Assembly: GCF_001307035.1 (NCBI RefSeq)
Contig: NZ_LKIU01000005.1
Coordinates: 596,571 to 660,570, forward strand
DNA length: 64,000 nucleotides
DNA from: Arthrobacter sp. Edens01
GTDB taxonomy: Bacteria; Actinomycetota; Actinomycetes; Actinomycetales; Micrococcaceae
Reading direction: 5' to 3'
Part shown: positions 9,852-18,326 of the stretch, in pieces
Layout of the letters: each line of letters opens with the position of its first letter
How positions within the stretch are numbered: the stretch's first letter is position 1
Notes under the pieces: generated by a model
Told to the model about the DNA's origin: nothing
The model's database searches: none
What the model saw: only the letters and a program-made list of their open reading frames with translations
Position numbers and translations under genes: made by a program

Positions 9852-10202
9852 ATGCTTGTAGCCTTCTCAGTTGCCCCGTCCGGCGTGGGTCCGGAAACCG
9901 GCCCCGGCGGTCCGTCCGCTGACGCTTCCGTGCACGACGCCGTGGCCGCCGCCGTCAAGATTGTCCGCCAGTCCGGGCTGCCGAACCGGACTGACGCCAT
10001 GTTCACCACCATTGAAGGTGAATGGGATGAGGTCATGGACGTCATCCGCCGTGCCACCGAAGCAGTTGGGCGGTACGGAAGCCGGGTGTCCCTGGTGCTG
10101 AAGGCGGACATCCGCCCCGGCCACACCGGCGAACTCACCGGCAAGGTTGAGCGACTGGAGGAGATCCTGGCAGCCGAGGACGAATACCGTGGGCACTCCT
10201 AG
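9852..10202 (+). CDS. MTH1187/YqgV-type thiamine-binding family protein
   Basis: 116 residues. The start LVAFSVAPSGVG and the downstream TRTDAMFTTIEGEWDEVM-like region match the small ferredoxin-like-fold family (former DUF77) whose characterised members bind thiamine or hydroxymethyl-pyrimidine. ATG at 9852 is preceded by CAGACT six bases before, a possible -10 box for a leaderless transcript. The next gene probably starts inside this one, so the two are likely coupled. Role in this organism unknown. Confidence 0.8.
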   Translation: MLVAFSVAPSGVGPETGPGGPSADASVHDAVAAAVKIVRQSGLPNRTDAMFTTIEGEWDEVMDVIRRATEAVGRYGSRVSLVLKADIRPGHTGELTGKVERLEEILAAEDEYRGHS

Positions 10203-10920
10203 CCGCGGCACGGCGGAGCAGGGAACGCCGGGGGCACGCCAGCACTCAACCGTCAGCCCCGAATTGGGAACCCAGGGCTGGGCCGACGTCGATTCCTACC
10301 TCACGGCCACAGTGGTCCATCCGGACCCGGCCCTGGAGGCCGCCGTCGAAGACTCGGCAGCAGCCGGCCTGCCGCCAATTGAGGTCAGCCCCGGCCAGGG
10401 CAAGTTCCTGATGCTGCTGGCCCGGATCCACGGTGCACGCCGCATCCTGGAAATCGGAACGCTGGGCGGATACAGCACTATCTGGCTCGCCCGGGGACTG
10501 GCCGACGGCGGGACCTTGGTCACCTGCGAGTACGAACCCCTCCACGCCTCGGTGGCCCGCGAAAACCTTGACCGCGCCGGCGTCGGGCATCAGGTAGAGG
10601 TCCGGGTGGGCCCTGCACTCGAGACCCTTCCCGGGCTTGAAGGGCAGGAACCGTTTGACCTGGTGTTCATCGATGCGGACAAAGTAAACAACCCCGCCTA
10701 CCTGGAGTGGGCGGTGCGGCTGTCCCGGCCGGGGGCCGTCCTGATCCTGGATAACGTGGTGCGCTACGGCGGCGTCCTGGACTCCGGGGGCGACGAGACA
10801 GTACAGGGGACCCGCGCCGCGCTTGAGCTGCTCGGTTCCCATCCGAGGCTGGAGGCCTCCGCCCTGCAGACCGTTGGTGCCAAGGGCTGGGATGGATTCG
10901 CAATCGCCGTCGTGAAGTGA
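10189..10920 (+). CDS. O-methyltransferase, class I SAM-dependent (COMT type)
   Basis: 243 residues. The SAM-binding loop EIGTLGGYSTIWLARGL (motif I), the acidic CEYEPLH and the metal-binding VFIDADK region are characteristic of the bacterial catechol/caffeoyl-CoA O-methyltransferase-like family. The GTG at 10189 lies within the 3' end of the preceding gene (14-bp overlap) with GAGGACG upstream; an in-frame TTG at 10147 is a less likely alternative. The acceptor substrate is unknown. Confidence 0.87.
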   Translation: MGTPSRGTAEQGTPGARQHSTVSPELGTQGWADVDSYLTATVVHPDPALEAAVEDSAAAGLPPIEVSPGQGKFLMLLARIHGARRILEIGTLGGYSTIWLARGLADGGTLVTCEYEPLHASVARENLDRAGVGHQVEVRVGPALETLPGLEGQEPFDLVFIDADKVNNPAYLEWAVRLSRPGAVLILDNVVRYGGVLDSGGDETVQGTRAALELLGSHPRLEASALQTVGAKGWDGFAIAVVK

Positions 10921-10987
10921 AGCCGAGAGCACGAGCCGGTACCCGGAGCGGCACCGGGCGGACGGCTGTGAAGCCTAAGCTGGAAGC

Positions 10988-11035
10988 ATGAGCTTTGTGC
11001 ACGTCCCCGTGTCCGATTTCCCGGCAGAATACTGA
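10988..11035 (+). CDS. Possible 15-residue leader peptide
   Basis: ATG at 10988 opens a 15-codon frame (MSFVHVPVSDFPAEY) whose stop TGA shares its last base with the ATG of the following gene. A TAAGCT box ends six bases before this ATG, which fits a -10 element placing transcription start on the ATG. If so the peptide would be translated from a leaderless message and the following gene reached by reinitiation. It could equally be chance; no similar peptide is known to me. Confidence 0.35.
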   Translation: MSFVHVPVSDFPAEY

Positions 11036-11913
11036 TGGGCAGGAAACGCCCCGGCAAGACCGCCCCTGAAGAGCTGCCAGGCGGTGGCCGCGGACCCGTG
11101 GAGGGCCGCTACGAGATTGATACCGGAACCTGCGAACTGCTTCCGGACCAGTTCTCCCCCACCGGGTGGCTGCTGAAAATCAACGGCGTGCATTCATCGC
11201 ACATCGATTTGGCGAATCCGCGGGAACTGGACTTCGAATACATGCGCTGGATCGCTGCGCTGGTTCAGTCCCGGTTCCCGGAAGACGCCCGTCTCCGCGC
11301 ACTGCACCTGGGCGGCGGCGGCTGCTCCATGGCCCGCTACTTCGCCGACGTTTACCCCGGAGCGCGCCAGGTCGTCGTCGAACTGGATGGAAAGCTTGCC
11401 GAACTGGTGCGGGGCTGGTTCGACCTTCCGCGGGCACCGCTGATGCGGCTGCGGGTAGGCGAAGCGCGCGAGGTGACTGAGTCCCTCAGCGAGGACAGCC
11501 GCGACCTGCTCATCCGCGACGTCTTCGCCGGAGACAAGACCCCGCTGCCGCTCACCTCGGCTGAATTCCTGGTCCATGCCAAGCGTGTGCTGGCAGCGGA
11601 CGGGCTCTACGTGGTCAACTGCGGCGACGCCCCGGACCTGCGGATGGCCCGCCGCGAAGCGGCCACCATCGCCGCTTCCTTCCGGCACACCGCGATTGTG
11701 GCGGACCCGGCCATGCTCAAGGGCCGGCGCTACGGGAACATCATCATTGCGGGCTCCGACGTCCCCTTTGCCGAGGACGCAGCCCTGCCCCGGACGCTGC
11801 TCGGAGGTGCACTGCCGGCCCAGCTCTGGGACGACGCCAAAGTGCGTGCCTTCGGGCGCGGATCCCAGGTGATACACGACGCCGAGGCGGACGGGGAAGC
11901 CCGGCCCGCCTAA
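11035..11913 (+). CDS. Spermidine synthase-like methyltransferase-fold protein
   Basis: 292 residues. After a basic N-terminus the sequence resembles the spermidine synthase superfamily: QVVVELDGKLAELVRGWF is the acidic nucleotide-binding strand, LHLGGGGCSMARYF is the glycine-rich loop, and DLLIRDVFAG occupies the place where spermidine synthases have a catalytic Asp. The N-terminal beta domain of true enzymes is short here, and no speD-like gene is nearby, so polyamine synthesis is doubtful. Proteins like this are widespread in Actinobacteria with no proven role. It ends against a strong terminator shared with the NCS2 permease. Confidence 0.75.
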   Translation: MGRKRPGKTAPEELPGGGRGPVEGRYEIDTGTCELLPDQFSPTGWLLKINGVHSSHIDLANPRELDFEYMRWIAALVQSRFPEDARLRALHLGGGGCSMARYFADVYPGARQVVVELDGKLAELVRGWFDLPRAPLMRLRVGEAREVTESLSEDSRDLLIRDVFAGDKTPLPLTSAEFLVHAKRVLAADGLYVVNCGDAPDLRMARREAATIAASFRHTAIVADPAMLKGRRYGNIIIAGSDVPFAEDAALPRTLLGGALPAQLWDDAKVRAFGRGSQVIHDAEADGEARPA

Positions 11914-11920
11914 AGCCCTA

Positions 11921-11962
11921 AAAGGAAAGTGCCCCCGCCGGACGGCGGGGGCACTTTCCTTT
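11921..11962. terminator. Bidirectional intrinsic terminator
   Basis: A 19-bp perfect stem (11921-11939 with 11944-11962) and 4-nt loop, with A-rich and T-rich ends, lies between the convergent spermidine synthase-like gene and the NCS2 permease. Confidence 0.9.
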
Positions 11963-11995
11963 GCGGCCTGCGGCTGCACTTACTGCCGTGCGCGG

Positions 11996-13426
11996 TTACA
12001 CACCCAGTGCAGCCTCGATCGGGCCGACGCAGAAGAAGACGGCGAACGCCGTGGCAACAATCCACATCACCGGGTGGACTTCCCGGGCCCGTCCCTGCAC
12101 CGTGCGGATCAGCACGTAGGAGACGAAACCGGCACCCAGGCCGTTGGCGATCGAGTAGGTGAAGGGCATCAGCACAATGGTCAGGAAGGACGGCAGGGCC
12201 AGCCCGATGTCCGACCAATCGATCTTCGCCACCTGGGTGACCATCAGGTAACCCACGACGACGAGAGCAGGCGCCACTGCTTCGAACGGCACCAGGTAGA
12301 TCAGCGGTGTCAGGAACATGGCTGCGATGAAGAGCAGGCCTGTGACGATGGACGCCAGGCCGGTACGGGCACCTTCGCCGATGCCGGCACCGGATTCAAC
12401 GAACAGCTGGTTGGAGGAGACGCTGGCTCCGCCGCCGGCGATCGCGCCGGCTGCGTCAACGAGCAGCACACGGTCAACGTTGGGGATGTTGCCGTTCTTG
12501 TCGATGCTTCCGGCCCCGGTGGCAAGCCCAACCATGGTTCCCATGGCGTCAAAGAAGATGCTCAGGAGGATTACGAAAGCCAGGAGCGAGGCACCGATGA
12601 TGCCCAGCTTCTCAAAGGAACCGAAGAGGTTGAAGCTGCCGATCAGTGACAGGTCCGGGGCGCCCCACTGCGGCATGCTCGGTGTGACCAGGGACCAGCC
12701 TGTTGGCACGCCCGCGCCCTGGCTGCCCGGCGAGGCAACGTTCTCGACAACCACTGCCAGGACGGTCGAGGACAGGATGCCGATCAGGATGGCGCCGCGA
12801 ACCTTGCGGGCCATCAGCACGATGGTGAGGATCAGCCCGAAGACGAACACGAGCGTGGGCCAGCCGAGCAGGTCTCCGCCGGACCCCAGTTCGACCGGAA
12901 CCGTGGTGCCGGCGGCGTCGGGGACGCGGCGGACAAACCCGGCGTTTACGAAGCCCAGCAGGGCAATGAACAGGCCGATGCCAACCACGATTGCGGTTTT
13001 CAGGCTTGCGGGGACGGCCCTGAATACTGCTGTCCGGAAACCGGTGAGGACGAGGATGAACATGGTGATGCCGGCCAGAACCACCAGGCCCATGACATCG
13101 GGCCAGGTGAGGTCGTCAGTAGTGGCAACCGTGACTGCCACGAAGGCGTTGACGCCAAGGCCCGTGGCCATTGCGAAGGGGTGCTTGGCCCACGCGCCCA
13201 TGATGATGGTTAGCACGCCGGCAACCAATGCTGTGGCTGCCGCGATCGCGGGACCGCCCAGAACGTTGCCGGCACCGTCTGCTCCGCCGAGAATCAGGGG
13301 ATTCAGGACCACTATGTAGCTCATGGCGAAGAACGTCGCCAGGCCTCCGCGGACTTCCGTTCCAACCGTGGAGCCCCGTTTGGAAATTTCGAAATAGCGG
13401 TCCAGTTTTGAACCTTGCTTGAGCAT
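11996..13426 (-). CDS. NCS2-family purine permease (AzgA/PbuG type)
   Basis: 476 residues with about 12-14 membrane segments. The N-terminus (FEISKRGSTVGTEVRGGLATFFAMSYI) and ATGLGVNAFVAVTVA are hallmarks of the AzgA-like branch that imports adenine, guanine or hypoxanthine by proton symport. FFDAMGTMVGLATGAGSID is the conserved segment containing acidic and glycine residues of the substrate site. It is a single gene, divergent from the universal stress protein gene with about 190 bp between; I see no purine riboswitch there. Confidence 0.9.
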   Translation of the reverse strand: MLKQGSKLDRYFEISKRGSTVGTEVRGGLATFFAMSYIVVLNPLILGGADGAGNVLGGPAIAAATALVAGVLTIIMGAWAKHPFAMATGLGVNAFVAVTVATTDDLTWPDVMGLVVLAGITMFILVLTGFRTAVFRAVPASLKTAIVVGIGLFIALLGFVNAGFVRRVPDAAGTTVPVELGSGGDLLGWPTLVFVFGLILTIVLMARKVRGAILIGILSSTVLAVVVENVASPGSQGAGVPTGWSLVTPSMPQWGAPDLSLIGSFNLFGSFEKLGIIGASLLAFVILLSIFFDAMGTMVGLATGAGSIDKNGNIPNVDRVLLVDAAGAIAGGGASVSSNQLFVESGAGIGEGARTGLASIVTGLLFIAAMFLTPLIYLVPFEAVAPALVVVGYLMVTQVAKIDWSDIGLALPSFLTIVLMPFTYSIANGLGAGFVSYVLIRTVQGRAREVHPVMWIVATAFAVFFCVGPIEAALGV

Positions 13427-13620
13427 GACGGTTTCCCTCTGAGTGAGTGTTGTGGTCCGGGCCAGACGAATGCCCCATTCGATATTAGTCCTGACGTGCC
13501 CGGGGGCTTTAACTCAGGTCGGCTTGCGTGACATCCGCCTCCTTATAGGGAAGCGGACGGGTAGGCTGGCACCAGGAGCGCAGCCGACGGGGGCTGCGTG
13601 CACCCCGAAGGGAGCCGGTT

Positions 13621-14616
13621 TTGTTCGATTCTGAGTTTGAGGCGGGGCAAGTCCGTTCCGGGATCGTGGTCGGTGTGGACGGATCGGACCAGAGCATCTG
13701 CGCGCTCACCTGGGCCGCCAGGGAAGCCCGCCGGCGCGGGGTCCCGCTTCACGTCGTGACTGCCTACACCGTTCCCATATTCGCGGCGTCGTCGATGGAC
13801 GCCGGCTACACCGCTGTTGATGACGCGGTTATCCGAGACGGCGCCCGCTCCGTGCAGGAAAAAGCGCTCGCCCGTGTTTCCCACGACGGTCTGGAAGTCG
13901 TTGCCCGGGTTGAGAGCGGGGACGCCTCCGCCGTCCTGCTTGAACTTTCCGAGGACGCGGACCTCATGGTGGTCGGTTCCCGCGGGCGGGGCGGGTTCGT
14001 TGGGCGGCTGCTCGGTTCTGTTTCAAGTGCCCTCCCGGCCCATGCCAAGTGCCCCACCGTCATTGTTCCGCTGCGGACTGCCGGACGGCTGCCCGAATCC
14101 GGTGTTTCCGCCCCGTCAGGATCTCCGGTGCCTGAGGATGTCCATCAGGCGGTCGTCGTGGGCGTCGACGGCTCCGAGCAGGGCCGCGCCGCTTCGCTCG
14201 TGGCGGCCGAGCAGGCGCGAAGCACCGGCCTGCCGCTGCGCATTGTGTGCGCCCTGCCGCCGTTCAGCGGCTCCCTGGCCTGGGTGCCTGCTCCGCTGGA
14301 CATCGACGCGCTGCACGCGGAGTTGATGGAACAGCTCAGTGCCGGACGCAACTGGCTGCAGAGCCACTTCCCGGACGTTGAAATGTCCGTGGAGCTGGTT
14401 GACGGCCCGCCCGCGGAAATCATGGTGGGACGCACTGCCAATGTTGAGCTGGTGGTGCTGGGAACCCGCGGACGCGGCGGCTTCGCCGGCATGCTGCTGG
14501 GCTCCACCAGCCAGAGCGTGCTGCACCATGCCAAGGGGCCGGTCATGGTGGTTCCGGACTATGACGATCCCCGGCTCGAAGACCGGGCCAAGTTTGGCCC
14601 CATGGCCGAAGAGTAG
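13621..14616 (+). CDS. Universal stress protein with two UspA domains
   Basis: 331 residues made of two tandem Usp domains. Each ends with the ATP-binding pattern G-x2-G-x9-G-S: GSRGRGGFVGRLLGSVSS in the first and GTRGRGGFAGMLLGSTSQS in the second. Each begins with a VGVDGS strand. Tandem Usp proteins of Actinobacteria bind ATP and respond to hypoxia or stationary phase in characterised cases. The start is a TTG with AAGGGAG about 6 bases upstream; no better start is in frame nearby. Confidence 0.92.
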   Translation: MFDSEFEAGQVRSGIVVGVDGSDQSICALTWAAREARRRGVPLHVVTAYTVPIFAASSMDAGYTAVDDAVIRDGARSVQEKALARVSHDGLEVVARVESGDASAVLLELSEDADLMVVGSRGRGGFVGRLLGSVSSALPAHAKCPTVIVPLRTAGRLPESGVSAPSGSPVPEDVHQAVVVGVDGSEQGRAASLVAAEQARSTGLPLRIVCALPPFSGSLAWVPAPLDIDALHAELMEQLSAGRNWLQSHFPDVEMSVELVDGPPAEIMVGRTANVELVVLGTRGRGGFAGMLLGSTSQSVLHHAKGPVMVVPDYDDPRLEDRAKFGPMAEE

Positions 14617-14625
14617 GCGCAGGGC

Positions 14626-15555
14626 CTAGGCGTGCCGTTCGCCTTCGTGGACGGCATGCCGCTCGGGCTCCAGCTGGAAGGTGCAGTGCTCGGTGTCGAA
14701 GTGGCTGGACAGGCAGCCTGAGAGCCGGTCCAGGATGGTGTCCATGCCCTGCGGCGTCAGGTATTCCTCATCAACCACCACATGGGCCGAGAAAACCGGC
14801 ACTCCCGAAGTGATGGTCCAGATGTGGATGTCGTGGGCATCCTGCACTCCCTCAACCCGGCCGATGTGTTCGCGGATCATTTCCACATCCACACCCTGCG
14901 GCGTCGCTTCGAGAAGTACGTCGATCACTTCCCGCAGCAGCGACCAGGCACGCGGCAGGATCATGGCAGCGATCAGGAACGACGCCCAGACGTCCGCCTG
15001 CTGGTAGCCGGTCAGGATAATTACGACGGCGGAAATCACCACGGCGGCTGAGCCCAGCAGGTCCCCAAGGACTTCCAGGTAGGCTCCGCGCACGTTCAGG
15101 CTTTCCTTGCGCCCGGAACGCAGGATGAGCAGGGAAACCAGGTTCGCCAGGCCGCCGAGGATGGCGGCGAAGAGCATAATCCCCGTCTGCACCTCGGGGG
15201 CGTCCCCGATTCGGCGGACAGCTTCCGTAAAGATGACGACGGCGATCACGATCAGCAGCACCGCGTTGGCCAGGGCAGCGAGGACTTCTGCGCGCTGGTA
15301 GCCGTAGGTCCGCTTGGACGTCGCGGGCCGCCCGGCAATCCATGCGGCGAGCAGTGCGATGGAAACACCCGCGGCGTCGGAAAGCATGTGTCCGGAGTCG
15401 GCGAGAAGCGCCAGGGAGCCGGAGAGCAGCGCTCCGATTGCCTGTATAACAACCACCGAGATGGTGATGAGGAAGACCGCCAGCAGTTTGCGGCGGTGCC
15501 TTCCGGTGGCTGTGCCTGACGGCAGCCCGTGGCTGTGGCCGGAATGATCGCCCAT
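14626..15555 (-). CDS. Cation diffusion facilitator (CzcD/ZitB type)
   Basis: 309 residues with six membrane segments and a C-terminal cytoplasmic ferredoxin-like domain. A histidine-rich N-terminus (GDHSGHSHG) and LADSGHMLSDAAG in helix 2, which carries the H-x3-D metal site, point to Zn2+/Cd2+/Co2+ efflux by proton antiport. DAHDIHIWTITSGVPVFSAH is the conserved C-terminal domain segment. It starts 3 bp after the stop of the metallopeptidase gene, so the two form an operon. Confidence 0.92.
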   Translation of the reverse strand: MGDHSGHSHGLPSGTATGRHRRKLLAVFLITISVVVIQAIGALLSGSLALLADSGHMLSDAAGVSIALLAAWIAGRPATSKRTYGYQRAEVLAALANAVLLIVIAVVIFTEAVRRIGDAPEVQTGIMLFAAILGGLANLVSLLILRSGRKESLNVRGAYLEVLGDLLGSAAVVISAVVIILTGYQQADVWASFLIAAMILPRAWSLLREVIDVLLEATPQGVDVEMIREHIGRVEGVQDAHDIHIWTITSGVPVFSAHVVVDEEYLTPQGMDTILDRLSGCLSSHFDTEHCTFQLEPERHAVHEGERHA

Positions 15556-15558
15556 GAG

Positions 15559-15930
15559 TCAGCCCCAACCCAGTTCGTGCAGCCGGGCATCATCGATTCC
15601 GAAGTGGTGGGCTACCTCGTGGATGACGGTGATCCGGATTTCGTCGACGAGTTCGTCGCGGGAGTCGCACATCCGGGTTAGCGGTCCGCTGAAAACCACG
15701 ATCCTGTCAGGCAGGGAACCGGCACCCCACCAGGAATCCCGTTCGGTGAGAGGCGTGCCGTCATACAGGCCCAGCAGTTCTGTTTCCGGGTCCTCATGCG
15801 GGGCAGGGATGTATTCGTCCTCGATGAAGACAGCCACGTTGTTCATCGCCTTGGCCAGGTCCTCCGGGATGGAGTTCAGGGCGTCGTCGACGGCGGCTTC
15901 GAAGTCATCGGGGCTCATCTCGATTGGCAC
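15559..15930 (-). CDS. Zincin-like metallopeptidase family protein
   Basis: 123 residues with the zinc-peptidase signature VIHEVAHHFGID (H-E-x-x-H) near the C-terminus; the N-terminus is an acidic helix region. Small proteins of this type are very common in Actinobacteria and annotated as metallopeptidase family; no substrate is known. It is the first gene of a two-gene operon with the cation efflux gene. Confidence 0.85.
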   Translation of the reverse strand: MPIEMSPDDFEAAVDDALNSIPEDLAKAMNNVAVFIEDEYIPAPHEDPETELLGLYDGTPLTERDSWWGAGSLPDRIVVFSGPLTRMCDSRDELVDEIRITVIHEVAHHFGIDDARLHELGWG

Positions 15931-15966
15931 ATTTCTACTCTAGCCGTGGGTGCCCGGAACCCGATT

Positions 15967-15995
15967 TTGAAGATCGCGCGAATAGGCCCTATAGT
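15967..15995 (+). promoter_or_regulatory. Promoter of the tRNA cluster
   Basis: TTGAAG at 15967-15972 and TATAGT at 15990-15995 are separated by 17 bp, close to the vegetative consensus and the best promoter in the window. The predicted start is near 16002, about 70 nt before tRNA-Glu. Confidence 0.75.
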
Positions 15996-16074
15996 TTTAT
16001 AAGTCCGCAGCCGGGAAACACGACTGGAACCGAGTAACCTCGGAGTCAGCCAAGTTCAACGCTGCGTGTCTTAA

Positions 16075-16147
16075 GCCCCCATCGTCTAGCGGCCTAGGAC
16101 ACCGCCCTTTCACGGCGGCGGCACGGGTTCGAATCCCGTTGGGGGTA
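16075..16147 (+). tRNA. tRNA-Glu (TTC)
   Basis: Cloverleaf with acceptor arms 16075-16081 and 16140-16146, anticodon TTC at 16109-16111 inside a CCGCC/GGCGG stem, and T arm with TTCGAAT. The first acceptor pair is G-U, as in other actinobacterial tRNA-Glu genes. CCA is not encoded. Confidence 0.97.
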
Positions 16148-16208
16148 CTCACGAGAGTGGTAATTACACCGCTGAAAAGCTGGTAGAGTTTACACTCGTG
16201 AAAAGCAA

Positions 16209-16282
16209 GGCCCTGTAGCGCAGTTGGTTAGCGCGCCGCCCTGTCACGGCGGAGGTCGCGGGTTCAAGTCCCGTCAGGGTCG
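16209..16282 (+). tRNA. tRNA-Asp (GTC)
   Basis: Acceptor 16209-16215 pairs with 16275-16281; anticodon GTC sits in the same CCGCC/GGCGG stem as in tRNA-Glu; T loop TTCAAGT. CCA is not encoded. It lies 61 bp after tRNA-Glu. Confidence 0.97.
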
Positions 16283-16339
16283 CTCAGATTTTCTGAAGCG
16301 TTTTGGAAGATCTCGGTGATCATCTTTTCGATGATGCCC

Positions 16340-16415
16340 GGCTCTGTAGCTCAGTTGGTAGAGCGTTCGACTGAAAATCGAAAGGTCACCGGATCGACGC
16401 CGGTCGGAGCCACCA
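16340..16415 (+). tRNA. tRNA-Phe (GAA)
   Basis: Acceptor 16340-16346 pairs with 16405-16411; anticodon GAA in loop CTGAAAA. Unlike the two tRNAs before it, the 3' CCA is encoded (16413-16415). A strong terminator follows at once. Confidence 0.97.
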
Positions 16416-16420
16416 GCTAG

Positions 16421-16455
16421 AACCCCGCACTCAGTGAGTGCGGGGTTTCTTTTTG
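16421..16455 (+). terminator. Intrinsic terminator of the tRNA cluster
   Basis: A 12-bp GC-rich stem (16421-16432 with 16436-16447) and 3-nt loop, followed by a run of T with one C. It ends the three-tRNA transcript. Confidence 0.92.
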
Positions 16456-16558
16456 TCCGGACCCGATTTGGCCGTGTCTGCCCGGCTCAGCCGCGGCAGG
16501 CCTTTTCTTCCTCAGGTCCGCCCGGTTCACTGGGAGCTTCGAACCTTGGAGGTCAAAG

Positions 16559-17002
16559 ATGATTCCGAACAGTGAAGCGTTCCAATGGGACTCAGTCAGC
16601 CCGCATGCGAATGAGGAGCTGAGCGAAGCCCAGTGCTGGTCCCTGCTGGGCGGCCAGGAAACCGGCAGGATTGCGTTCCTGCAGGACGGACGGCTGCTGG
16701 TCTTTCCCGTGAACTACCTGGTGCACGACAAATCCGTGTATTTCCGGACCAGTGAAGACAGTGGACTGGCGCTCCTGCCGGGGGATCTGAACACTTCATT
16801 CCAGGTGGACGCGCACGACGGCGAGGCAATGGCCGGCTGGTCCGTCCTGGTCAGCGGCCGTGCCAACTCCGTGAAGGACGAGTCGCTGCTGACAACACTG
16901 TGGGGGATGCGTACCGCTGCACCCTATGGCGGCGGGCAGCGGAACCTGTTCGTGGGCATCGATCCCACCCAGGTGACCGGCCGGCGCGTACGAATGGGCT
17001 GA
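16559..17002 (+). CDS. Pyridoxamine 5'-phosphate oxidase family protein
   Basis: 147 residues. LSEAQCWSLLGGQETGRIAF followed by FPVNYLVHDKSVYFRT is the split-barrel flavin-binding pattern of the PPOX/nitroimidazole-resistance-like group that is numerous in Actinobacteria; some members bind F420 or FMN, others haem. GGAGGT precedes the ATG by 6 bases. Its function is unknown. It precedes the Asp23 operon but ends 46 bp before it, with a separate promoter-like TAGGCT between. Confidence 0.82.
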   Translation: MIPNSEAFQWDSVSPHANEELSEAQCWSLLGGQETGRIAFLQDGRLLVFPVNYLVHDKSVYFRTSEDSGLALLPGDLNTSFQVDAHDGEAMAGWSVLVSGRANSVKDESLLTTLWGMRTAAPYGGGQRNLFVGIDPTQVTGRRVRMG

Positions 17003-17048
17003 CCCTTCCCTGCCCAACGGAGCAGGTGAGGGGCTAGGCTTGGCTCTT

Positions 17049-17678
17049 ATGGAAGATGCCCAGATCACGCCGGGAAACGGTCCTGCCGCTCCCGCCGCAC
17101 AGCCAGTGAATCCGACGCCGGCTCAGCCCGGTCCAGGCGCAGTCTCTCAGCCGCCGCCCGGTCCCGGACCAAAGCCCGCCGGGGCCGCCCATCAGGCCAG
17201 CCCGGGTATCCCGGGCCCGGCCGCCGCAGGAGCTCCGGTTCCCCCGCCGTCTGCACCCGGACCGGACGGGGAACCCGGCGGCCGCACCTCCATTGCCGAA
17301 CAGGCCGTGGCGAAGGTAGCCGCCATTGCCGCGCGGGCCGTCCCTGGTGTCTTCACCCTTGGCACGGGCGCCGGCCGGACCCTGGGAGCGGTGCGCGACG
17401 CCGTCGCCGGTTCGGACAGCAGCGCCACAGCCGGCGTGAACGTTGAAGTCGGGGAGACCGAAGCTGCCGTGGACATCACGCTCGTGGCGGACTACGGAGT
17501 TCCGCTGACGGGCATCGCAGACGCAGTGCGGGCCGCCGTATACACCGCCGTCGAAGACCTTGTGGGGCTGAACGTGGTGGAGGTCAACGTTTCAATTGCG
17601 GACGTCCACGTTCCGGACGCACTGGACACCCGGGCAGTTAAACGCCAGCCCGGCACGGGCCAGGACCAGCATGCGTAG
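17049..17678 (+). CDS. Asp23/Gls24 family envelope stress protein with Pro-rich N-terminus
   Basis: 209 residues. The first 75 are rich in proline, alanine and glycine and look disordered; from about residue 78 (GRTSIAEQAVAKVAAIAARAVPGV) to the end lies a full Asp23 domain (YGVPLTGIADAVRAAVYTAVEDLVGLNVVEVNV). In Firmicutes Asp23 is a membrane-anchored alkaline shock protein; in Actinobacteria the domain usually comes with AmaP-like partners, as here. TAGGCT at 17035-17040 lies 8 bases before the ATG, consistent with a leaderless or nearly leaderless transcript. First gene of a five-gene operon. Confidence 0.88.
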   Translation: MEDAQITPGNGPAAPAAQPVNPTPAQPGPGAVSQPPPGPGPKPAGAAHQASPGIPGPAAAGAPVPPPSAPGPDGEPGGRTSIAEQAVAKVAAIAARAVPGVFTLGTGAGRTLGAVRDAVAGSDSSATAGVNVEVGETEAAVDITLVADYGVPLTGIADAVRAAVYTAVEDLVGLNVVEVNVSIADVHVPDALDTRAVKRQPGTGQDQHA

Positions 17679-17748
17679 CCGTCCGGGCATCGAAGGATCA
17701 TCCAATGCGTATCCGGTCCTGCAGGGGACCGAAAGTAAGGCAGGAACA

Positions 17749-17940
17749 ATGAAACCGACAGTGGTGGGCATGGCAGTGGGTGCCGTGCTGGCATTCACGG
17801 CACTTCTTTTTGATTTCTGGGGTTTCCTGCTGATGGCACTGTTCATCGCAGTAGGAGCTTTCCTGGGCCGGGCCGCGGAAGGCAAGGTGGACTTCCGCAG
17901 CGTGCGGGACGCACTCACCGGGCGCCGTTCCTCCTCATGA
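17749..17940 (+). CDS. Small membrane protein, DUF2273-like
   Basis: 63 residues. Two hydrophobic helices (about residues 5-20 and 24-41) are followed by a short basic tail with GRAAEGKVDFRSVRDALTGRR. DUF2273 proteins accompany Asp23 genes in Gram-positive bacteria and are thought to help anchor them. AAGGCAGGA precedes the ATG. It overlaps the next gene by 4 bp. Confidence 0.8.
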   Translation: MKPTVVGMAVGAVLAFTALLFDFWGFLLMALFIAVGAFLGRAAEGKVDFRSVRDALTGRRSSS

Positions 17941-18326
17941 GCACTGCCGTCGTACCTGCACAGCCCCGCACCGGAACATCACTGGCGGGGCACAACCGGA
18001 TCAGCACCCAGGCCCTGACCAGCACGGCGCAGGCTGTGTCCGCTGAACACTTTGGGATTCCAGCCTCTGCCGTGCGCGTGACGTGGAGCGACGACCAGGG
18101 ACTGCTGGCACTGTCCCTTGCACTGCCGGTCACCATGCCGCCGCTGAGCGCCGTCGTCAAAGACCCCGGACTGGTTGAACGCACCGGCGGGTCAGTCTGG
18201 GACCGGGTCCACGCCTCCAAACCTGCACTGCTGGAGCGCATCACCTACCTGACCGGCTCCATCCTTTCCCTGGTGGACATCCGCGTGACCGGCATCCGCG
18301 TGCAGGAAGGGGCCCGGGTCAAATGA
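17937..18326 (+). CDS. Asp23/Gls24-related short protein
   Basis: 129 residues, ATGA overlap with the gene before and the gene after. No signal peptide or membrane helix. The pattern of beta strands (VRVTWSDDQGLLALSLALPV) and the ending ITYLTGSILSLVDIRVTGI resembles a diverged Asp23 domain, where the last strand carries V-x-V-x-I. Assignment rests mainly on its place in the operon. Confidence 0.6.
   Translation: MSTAVVPAQPRTGTSLAGHNRISTQALTSTAQAVSAEHFGIPASAVRVTWSDDQGLLALSLALPVTMPPLSAVVKDPGLVERTGGSVWDRVHASKPALLERITYLTGSILSLVDIRVTGIRVQEGARVK

Noticed and set aside
12050-13500. Search for a purine riboswitch upstream of the NCS2 permease
   Set aside because: No purine-aptamer core (TATA...CTAC...) is visible in the 190 bp before the gene.
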